From a bacterium (GTDB taxonomy: Bacteria; Bacillota_I; Bacilli_A; Mycoplasmatales; Mycoplasmoidaceae), in assembly GCA_017633195.1 (NCBI GenBank), contig JAGBPV010000045.1, positions 1-5,829 on the forward strand: a stretch of 5,829 nucleotides of DNA. The letters are read 5' to 3'. Position numbers and translations under genes: made by a program. The notes beneath the pieces are model-generated. The model saw only the letters and a list, made by a program, of their open reading frames with translations. It was not told where the DNA came from and searched no databases. Positions 1 to 5,064 of the stretch are shown one piece after another (the stretch's first letter is position 1; each line of letters begins with the position of its first letter).

Positions 1-18
1 CTAATATTAATGGAAATA

Positions 19-240
19 TTAAATAAAGTGGTGGAATAAAAAAACAAAAAAAACTGAAAATATACTAAAAACTACTATTGGTCTAAAAATTGGAAGTTCT
101 TTTTTTATATCTCTTAATTTACTAGTAACTTTAATTTGCTTTATAAAGATTCTGTAAATTGATCATATATACAAAAACACAAACAAACAAGCTAATAAAA
201 TATCAATAAAATAAAGTGAGAAATTACTTTTGGACAAAAA
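19..240 (-). pseudogene. Membrane-protein gene fragment (no start codon), possibly continuing past the left edge
   Basis: Seen: an open frame of 73 codons in code 4 follows directly, in frame, after the stop of the transposase remnant and ends at TAA 21-19. It has no ATG. The peptide has one hydrophobic segment (about residues 9-28, around IDILLACLFVFLYIW), a basic hydrophilic stretch (IKQIKVTSKLRDIKK) and a second hydrophobic segment (about 51-68). This is the pattern of two membrane helices joined by a positively charged loop. The last segment is read through two homopolymer runs (8 A at 46-53 and 7 A at 38-44 on the plus strand). Shifting frame there gives IPPLYLIFPLIL or a similar peptide that stays open to the window edge, so the stop at 19 may result from an indel. 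Inference: the 3' part of a broken membrane-protein gene, possibly the other half of the fragment at 1039-1197. I do not recognise the family. Confidence 0.4.
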
Positions 241-1110
241 CTAAATTCATATATTTTTATTATACAAATAATCTCTATACTTTGATGGAGCCATTCAATT
301 TAATTTTTTTTGAATTCTTACATTATTGTAATAATCAATGAAATTTGCAATTTCATGCTCCAATTCTTTTAATGACATTTTCTTAATGTTTAATTTATAT
401 ATAAGTTCAGTTTTTAAAATTACTAAATTAGAATTCAAATTCTTTATTATCAAGAGAATTTCCAACCCTGGACATTGATTATTTTCAATTAAATTCCTTT
501 AACATTTTAATAAATTTAGAAAATGAACAACATGTTGTATGATCAGAATGCACTATTGCATTTAATGGTTTATCCTTAATCAATTTAAATGAATCTATGA
601 CTAAGTTTGTATCATTATTCATAGATAATTTTGCACCTAATATTTCTTTATTTTTTTACTGATTGCTTCTTAAAGATAAAGATGATTTTATTTAACATCA
701 AAAGTTCTTAGCAGATAAGTTACATCTGTGCAATTATCTCATGCTCATGATTTTTGTTATCATAATCTCTTAATACTAAGTTATTAATGTCAACATTTGT
801 ATTTTTAAGTTGTCTGATCTTTTTTGCTATTCTAATACCACAAAATAGCCTAAGTATTCATAATTTAACCAACTTGTCTATCTGAAATCTTAGTTCTTCT
901 TTCTTTGTTATAATATATTCAGCCACACAATTTCTACCATTTCTACCTTTTAATCAATTAAAAATATCAATTATTTTCTCATATAATAAATTGTTCTTTT
1001 TAAGTTGAATAATATTGGGAAATTGATAATTTGAAATGTTACAAATTGTAGATTTTGAAACATTCAAAATCATGCTCATTTTTATAGAAGATAATTTGCA
1101 CTTTTTTTAA
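224..1110 (-). mobile_element. Degenerate, 5'-truncated IS3-family (IS150-like) insertion sequence
   Basis: The stretch is defined by the OrfB-like coding remnant on the minus strand. Just beyond its last stop lies TTTTTGTCCAAAAGTAA (minus strand, 240 to 224). This resembles, from memory, the GTCCAA-type ends of IS150-group elements and may be the right terminal repeat. No matching inverted copy is visible at the left end near 1100-1240, and there is no room for an OrfA (usually 100 or more codons) before the hydrophobic ORF begins. The left end, with OrfA, therefore seems to be lost. An A7G run (minus strand 1108-1101) lies just before the first recognisable OrfB residues. The exact borders are uncertain, and no target duplication could be identified. 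Confidence 0.7.
241..1079 (-). pseudogene. IS3-family transposase OrfB (rve/DDE integrase) pseudogene
   Basis: Translating the minus strand in code 4 gives family-typical pieces in the right order but in different frames. First comes LNVSKSTICNISNYQFPN, then LLYEKIIDIFNWLKGRNGR (HTH_21-like), starting from ATG 1079 and running to TAA 722-720. KISDRQVG (891-868) lies in another frame inside it. Next is TDVTYLLRTFDVK (729-691), holding the first Asp (726-724), with in-frame TAA at 690-688 and 672-670. A third frame holds EILGAKLSMNNDTN, then IVHSD with the second Asp (544-542), then SMSRVGNSLDNKEFEF with the Glu (436-434), interrupted by TAA 481-479 and 430-428. A final frame runs from KTELIYKL (about 414) through the C-terminal hallmark FIDYYNNVRIQKKLNWMAP and SKYRDYL to TAG 243-241. 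There are at least four frameshifts and four nonsense codons, so no working transposase can be made. Family assignment is from remembered consensus motifs and is firm; the subgroup is less certain. Confidence 0.9.
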
Positions 1111-1197
1111 ACAATAACTGATTAATAAAAAAATAAGAGTAATTATTTCTAAAAGACCAATAATAATTATTGTAAAAAGTTTTTTATATCTATTCAA
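1039..1197 (-). pseudogene. Small hydrophobic ORF, possible N-terminal fragment of the gene interrupted by the IS
   Basis: Seen: an open frame from a TTG (1197) to TAA 1041-1039, 52 codons. It begins LNRYKKLFTIIIIGLLEIIT, continues LIFLLISYCLKK and then runs out of frame into the transposase remnant from about 1110 on. The first 30 residues look like a basic N-terminus followed by one membrane helix. The frame is open further upstream through the terminator, but there is no ATG and no clear ribosome binding site. Inference: it could be the 5' end of the membrane-protein gene whose 3' part lies at 19-240. It could equally be chance coding potential of T-rich DNA, because poly-T stretches always translate to Phe, Ile and Leu. 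I recognise no family. Confidence 0.25.
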
Positions 1198-1241
1198 ATC
1201 TTTAGATTTATGAAAAGTTATATCTATTTGATATTTTATAT

Positions 1242-1274
1242 AAAAAATAGTACCTAATAAATAAGTACTATTTT
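1242..1274 (-). terminator. Intrinsic terminator after tRNA-Thr
   Basis: A perfect 10-bp inverted repeat (1244-1253 AAAATAGTAC with 1265-1274 GTACTATTTT) flanks an 11-nt loop. On the minus strand it is followed by a run of six T (1247-1242, overlapping the stem base) and more AT-rich sequence. It begins one base beyond the encoded CCA end of the tRNA. It can end transcripts from the tRNA promoter and also read-through transcripts from the transporter gene, after which no other hairpin is seen. Confidence 0.8.
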
Positions 1275-1275
1275 A

Positions 1276-1349
1276 TGGTGCCGTTTAGCAGAATCGGACT
1301 GCTTTTTAATCATTACCATTGATTCGTTCTACCATTGAACTAAAACGGC
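1276..1349 (-). tRNA. tRNA-Thr (anticodon GGU), CCA encoded
   Basis: A complete cloverleaf reads on the minus strand. The acceptor stem is GCCGTTT/AAACGGC (1349-1343 with 1286-1280), the D stem GTTC/GAAC has a 7-nt loop containing GG, the anticodon stem is AATCA/TGATT and the anticodon loop is ATGGTAA (anticodon at 1317-1315). A 4-nt variable loop precedes the T stem AGCAG/CTGCT, then come discriminator A and CCA. All stems pair without mismatch. Threonine identity fits G35-U36, the C2-G71 pair and A73 known from bacterial tRNA-Thr. Oddities are the T loop TCCGATT, with C where the nearly universal T55 is expected, and the short variable loop. The 9-mer TCAATGGTA occurs both across the D loop and across the anticodon arm. 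From memory, mycoplasmas of the M. capricolum group use UGU and AGU Thr tRNAs, so GGU is unusual. The gene is probably functional because every stem is intact, but it may be diverged or acquired. Confidence 0.85.
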
Positions 1350-1373
1350 TTTTGATTAAATAAATATAAATGT

Positions 1374-1400
1374 ATTATATATAAATATTAAATAATTCAA
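1374..1400 (-). promoter_or_regulatory. Candidate tRNA-Thr promoter
   Basis: On the minus strand TATAAT (1379-1374) lies 24 bp before the tRNA 5' end. TTGAAT (1400-1395) lies 15 bp further upstream, slightly closer than the ideal 17 bp. The -10 match is perfect, but this DNA is so AT-rich that such matches arise by chance. It lies between the transporter stop codon and the tRNA. Confidence 0.4.
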
Positions 1401-1403
1401 CAA

Positions 1404-3257
1404 TTATCTATTTAAATAATCACTCATTCTTTCAGATTTTGCTAATTCTCTATTTTTAATTAATCTTTGTTTTCTTTGTTCATCACTATTCAAGCTATTT
1501 GCTTGTACAATAAAGATACTAAATACTAAAACCATTTGTGAAGCTAAGATTACAATTAAAGTTGTTAATTCTCCCCAAAAATTTTGATCCCAAATATCTC
1601 CTGGAGTTAAACCACACATACTATATACACTAACTCCTAAAAAAATTGTATCAATACTTTTATTGTATAAATGATTATATCCAGTATAATTTGGTCCAAT
1701 ATAAAAAAAGAAGAAGCAAATTGTAGCAATAATAGAAATGATTAATCCTAAGATAAGAATCATAATACTATTAAAAATCATTGCTTTAGTAATTGATCCT
1801 TTTAGTTTTAAAAAATAATTAAAGATCTTTAGTCTTTTAGTTATAAAGTAGATTGTACTTATTAACATTACTAATTTTATTTCTCCAGCACTACTTGAAG
1901 GACAACATCCAATAAACATGCTAATAATATAAACTCACTTGTTTCCATATGATAAATATTCCAAATTAAAACTACTATATCCTGCTGAATGTGTATTTAA
2001 CATACTAAAAAAGATTGCTCAATTTTTACTTACTTCTGGATTTGTACCAAAAGGAGAATAAATGGTATTTAGTTTGTGATTATTATCATAATTAGAACTT
2101 AATAATAATGCTTGAAGATGATGATCAGTATAAGCAAAAGCATAAGCAAAACATGTTGTTATAATTGTTACAAATAAAACTGCATATAAACTTAATTTAG
2201 AATACAAGCATAATTTGTATTTTTGGTTTCTTTTGTGCATCTTTATTTTTAGTACTAAATCATAAAATAAAGGAAAACCAATTCCACCTAAAATAAATTC
2301 TAAAGCAAATAAAAATTGTACAATAATTCCTATTCCATTTCTATATACCATCGCATTAGCACTACCAAACAAGGTCATTCCTGCATTTGATAATGCTCCT
2401 GCTGAATCAAAAACACCACTTCATAAACTTAAAGCTACATTATGATATTGAATTGTTTTTGTATGTGTATATCCAACATAATATTGTCCACTTATAGGAT
2501 TGCTTGCTGGTTCATATCCAGGTATATAATAAAAACAAGCTCATAAAGCTAAAGCAAATACTAATTGAATTCCTCCAATTACAAAAATATTTCATTTAAT
2601 CATTGATAAAGAACTAGATATACTATCTTCACCTTTTTCAATTTGCACTATTGCTTGATTATTAAATCTATTTCCTGCATTTTCTCTAAAACTTAAATAA
2701 ACATTATTTACAATATAAGAAAAAATTATTCCCCCAAATTCAATTAAAAAAAACAAAACTACTTGTCCACTAATATTAAAAGTTTGAGGAATGGGGTTTA
2801 GCATCATTCCAGTTGCTGTAATAGTTGATAAACTTGTAAAAAAACTAAAAAAGAAATTATTTTGACTTGAATGATAAAAACTACTTATTTGTAGATCTTT
2901 ACAAATTAAAATACCAGCAAAAATAAAAATAACAATTAAATATAAAACTAAAGTTTTTAACAATGGATTACTAGATAATAACTTCAATAAAAATCTTCTA
3001 ATTCAACTTGTTTTTTTAGCTAAATAATTATTTTTTAATTTTGATTTTAGTTTAATAACAGTATTGTAAGTTTTATCAATACTTTTATTAACAGCATTCA
3101 CAGACAAATTTGTTACTTTTTTAACTTCTTTATTTACATGATTTTGCAAGTTTGATTTTTTTGTTTGACTACTGTTTGCTTGTATAGTTTGTTCATCTTG
3201 CTTATTTGAAAGATCTAATAAAGAAGGAAAATCATCAAAATTTTGTTTATTATCCAT
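1404..3257 (-). CDS. TrkH/KtrB-family potassium uptake transporter, membrane subunit
   Basis: The product (617 aa, code 4) is an integral membrane subunit for K+ (or Na+-coupled K+) uptake. The frame is continuous through six TGA-Trp codons (residues 85, 222, 239, 279, 413, 441), and two further Trp use TGG. The four pore repeats of the family are present: TATGM (about 147-151), GALSNAGM (287-294), NTHSAGY (421-427) and SMCGLTPGD (546-554), each with the expected filter glycine. The segment MFIGCCPSSSAGEIK (447-461) corresponds to the family's conserved GxPGxTxGGIK stretch and is diverged. Residues 1-90 form a hydrophilic, Lys/Asn-rich extension before the first membrane helix (about 101-120). 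The tail after about 585 is charged and cytoplasmic. Start choice: ATG 3257 begins the hydrophilic stretch; a TTG at 3335 would add 26 hydrophobic residues and is less likely. No Shine-Dalgarno is visible. The cytosolic RCK partner (KtrA/TrkA) is not in the window. Whether this is Trk or Ktr is not decided. Confidence 0.92.
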
Positions 3258-3267
3258 ATCAGCAATA

Positions 3268-3273
3268 ATTATA
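3268..3273 (-). promoter_or_regulatory. Candidate -10 element for the potassium transporter
   Basis: TATAAT on the minus strand ends 10 nt before the chosen ATG at 3257. Transcription would then begin only a few bases before the start codon, giving an almost leaderless mRNA, which fits the missing Shine-Dalgarno. No good -35 box is present at 16-18 bp, so this is tentative. Confidence 0.3.
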
Positions 3274-3278
3274 AAATC

Positions 3279-3466
3279 AAATATCAAAAAGATTTTTAGA
3301 TATTGTGATATTATTAAAGAAGTGTAAGTCAGCAATAAGAATAAATTATTTATTTGATATTTACATGATTAGGATACAAACTAAGTTTACTGACAACTGA
3401 AATGTTTAGAAATATCAAACATAATGAATTCTTATAACGTTTTTTCTTATGCAATTATTTTGATAT
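3279..3466. repeat. Cluster of TTTGATATTT motifs in the divergent promoter region
   Basis: Three exact copies of the 10-mer are seen: AAATATCAAA at 3279-3288 and 3410-3419, and the reverse complement TTTGATATTT at 3353-3362. A partial copy (TTTGATAT) lies at 3459-3466 just before the rpsD ribosome binding site. The copies at 3353 and 3410 form a perfect 10-bp inverted repeat around 47 nt. Another copy lies at 1227-1236, beyond the tRNA terminator. Possible operator sites for a regulator, or a weak long-loop RNA stem; base composition alone may explain some copies. Confidence 0.35.
3390..3438 (+). promoter_or_regulatory. Candidate rpsD promoter region
   Basis: Two weak possibilities are seen. 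CTGACA (3390-3395, 5 of 6 to TTGACA) lies 17 bp before TATCAA (3413-3418), and TATAAC (3433-3438) has no clear -35. Both leave a leader that keeps the ribosome binding site. A third -10-like TATAAA (3464-3469) would start transcription inside the Shine-Dalgarno and is less likely. The inverted-repeat arm at 3410-3419 overlaps the first -10. Confidence 0.3.
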
Positions 3467-3471
3467 AAATA

Positions 3472-3476
3472 AAGGA
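3472..3476 (+). promoter_or_regulatory. rpsD ribosome binding site
   Basis: AAGGA, 6 nt before ATG 3483, is a good match to the 16S rRNA 3' end and fixes the S4 start. It is the strongest Shine-Dalgarno in the window; the other starts have none or only AGAAG-like sequences. Confidence 0.8.
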
Positions 3477-3482
3477 TTTAAA

Positions 3483-4085
3483 ATGCGTTATACAGGTAGT
3501 ATATTCAAAAAATCAAGAAGATATGGTATTAGTTTATTAGAAAATAATAAAGAATTTTTAAAAGGTAAAAAAAGAACAACCGCACCAGGACAACATGGTG
3601 ATAAGAAAGTTAAGTTAACTGGATATGGTGAACAATTAAGAGAAAAACAAAGATTGCAATACATGTATGGAATTACTGATAGACAATTTAGAAGAATGTT
3701 TAGTATTGCTGAAAAAATGAAAGGTAATTTATCAATGAACTTATTAATTGTTCTTGAAAGTAGACTTGATAATTTAGTTTATAGAATGGGTTTTGCTCCA
3801 ACAAGAAAAGCAGCAAGACAATTAGTAAGTCATGGTCACATTCTATTAAATGGTAAAAAATGTGATATTCCTTCAACAATTGTTGCATTAAAAGATACTA
3901 TTGAAGTTAAAGAAAAAAGTAAAAAATTACCAGTTGTTAATACTAATGAAATTATTAAACCTTTAGGTTTTGTAGAAGTTTCAGCAGATAAAAAAGGTAC
4001 ATATTTAAGATACCCACAAAGACCTGAATTAAACTTAGATATCAATGAAACTTATGTAGTTGAATGATACACAAGATTAATCTAA
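3483..4085 (+). CDS. rpsD: 30S ribosomal protein S4
   Basis: S4 is a primary 16S rRNA-binding protein that nucleates assembly of the 30S body and takes part in decoding fidelity. The product is 200 aa, the usual length for the shorter bacterial S4. The N-terminal S4 domain begins MRYTGSIFKKSRRYG and contains TTAPGQHGDKK (32-42) and GEQLREKQRLQYMYG (49-63). It has no cysteine knuckle, so it is the zinc-free form. The S4 RNA-binding fold spans about 93-150 (SRLDNLVYRMGFAPTRKAAR, then QLVSHGHILLNGK). The end RPELNLDINETYVVE continues through TGA (Trp 195, 4065-4067) to WYTRLI and stops at TAA 4083-4085. With the standard code it would lose six residues from its end. It is a monocistronic start with degV 59 bp downstream. 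Bacterial S4 often represses its own operon through the leader RNA, but no such structure was evident here. Confidence 0.98.
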
Positions 4086-4144
4086 TTCAAATTCATATTT
4101 TTAAATATTTAAATTTAATAAAAAATTATATAAGAAGCATATAA

Positions 4145-5050
4145 ATGAAAAAAGTTGCATATTTATATGACTCATCAAGTGGAATTATTAATGATGATGT
4201 AGATAATGATATTTTTGTTGTTCCAAATAATATCATTTATGTAGTAAATAATGAAATTAAATCATTTGCAGAAAATGTAAATATTTCACAACAAGAAATT
4301 GATGATTTGCTTTTACAAAAAAAAGACTTGAAAACTGCTTTAGTTAATCCAGAAGTTATTAAAAACAAAGTCTTAGAATTATTAAAACAATATCAACTTG
4401 TAATTTATGTTCCTATTTCATATGCCATTTCAAGTACTTATGATAAAGCAATGTTAGTCATGAAAGAAATTAATGAACAATTTCATGAAACAAGATTTAT
4501 TGTAATTAAATCCAATGCAGTAAGTTATTTTGCAACAATTGTTATGGACCAAGTAAAGAAACTTTATAATGGTTCAAATTTAGAAGAAGTACAAAAAACA
4601 ATTGATGATCAAATTAATAAAAATTATTATTGTGGAATTTTGTTTGTTAATAATTTAGATACTTTAATAAAAGGTGGAAGAATCAAAAAAGCAAAAGCAG
4701 CACTTGCAAATTTATTAAATTTTAAATTGCTTATATTAATGTCAAGTTCTTTACAATTTTTTGCAAAAGCAATTTCATATAATACTCAAATTGAAAAAGC
4801 TTTAAAATTCTTTAATGAAGTTTCAACAAGAAATAATTTGCCAATTGAAGAAGTTGTATTTGTGAAAGGTGGAGTAAAATCTACTAATGATGAATATGAA
4901 ACTAAATTAGATATTAAAAATTTAGTTATGAAAAATTTAAATTTAGTTAAAAATCCAGTGTTTAAAGAAGCAGTCTTACCAGGAGTTATTAAGTGCCATA
5001 CTGGAATTAATTGTTATGCAATTGTTATTAAATTAGCTTTTGATCAATAA
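4145..5050 (+). CDS. DegV family protein (fatty acid-binding, FakB-like)
   Basis: DegV proteins bind a fatty acid between two domains. FakB members present it to the kinase FakA (Dak phosphatase domain) for phosphorylation, so that exogenous fatty acids can enter phospholipids, which matters for mollicutes that depend on host lipids. The product is 301 aa, slightly longer than the usual 280-290. Family motifs are YDSSSG (8-13, the TDSS site), VPISYAISSTYDKA (89-102, the S-[GS]-T-Y region), NNLDTLIKGGRI (169-180, a close match to LxxLxKGGRI) and PGVIKCHTGINC (279-290, the HTGPG site, altered after HTG). There is no Trp and no in-frame TGA. The start is ATG 4145; upstream only a weak AGAAG is seen. 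TATATA (about 4127) could be a -10. It is followed 14 bp later by a membrane-protein gene, probably in the same transcript. The fatty-acid role is known for the family and is not shown by the sequence; FakA is not in the window. Confidence 0.93.
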   Translation: MKKVAYLYDSSSGIINDDVDNDIFVVPNNIIYVVNNEIKSFAENVNISQQEIDDLLLQKKDLKTALVNPEVIKNKVLELLKQYQLVIYVPISYAISSTYDKAMLVMKEINEQFHETRFIVIKSNAVSYFATIVMDQVKKLYNGSNLEEVQKTIDDQINKNYYCGILFVNNLDTLIKGGRIKKAKAALANLLNFKLLILMSSSLQFFAKAISYNTQIEKALKFFNEVSTRNNLPIEEVVFVKGGVKSTNDEYETKLDIKNLVMKNLNLVKNPVFKEAVLPGVIKCHTGINCYAIVIKLAFDQ

Positions 5051-5064
5051 AGAAGAATAAAAAA

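Noticed and set aside
1404..3335. Potassium transporter as a pseudogene broken into four pieces
   Set aside because: All pieces are in one frame and are separated only by TGA, which is Trp in code 4; all four pore motifs are intact.
3258..3335. TTG start at 3335 for the transporter
   Set aside because: It would put 26 hydrophobic residues before a strongly hydrophilic stretch, lacks a ribosome binding site, and the ATG at 3257 is the better start.
3353..3419. Riboswitch or S4 leader in the intergenic region
   Set aside because: The only sizeable pairing is the 10-bp AT-rich inverted repeat with a 47-nt loop; no known conserved riboswitch core could be recognised.
3700..3888. Minus-strand open frame of 62 codons
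   Set aside because: It lies wholly inside rpsD on the other strand; rpsD has a strong ribosome binding site and clear S4 motifs, so this is a shadow.
3836..4045. Minus-strand open frame of 69 codons
   Set aside because: It is antisense to the S4 C-terminal half with no start signal of its own; a shadow.
4086..4144. Terminator between rpsD and the DegV gene
   Set aside because: Only AT-only palindromes such as TTTAAATATTTAAA are present, with no stable stem followed by a T run.
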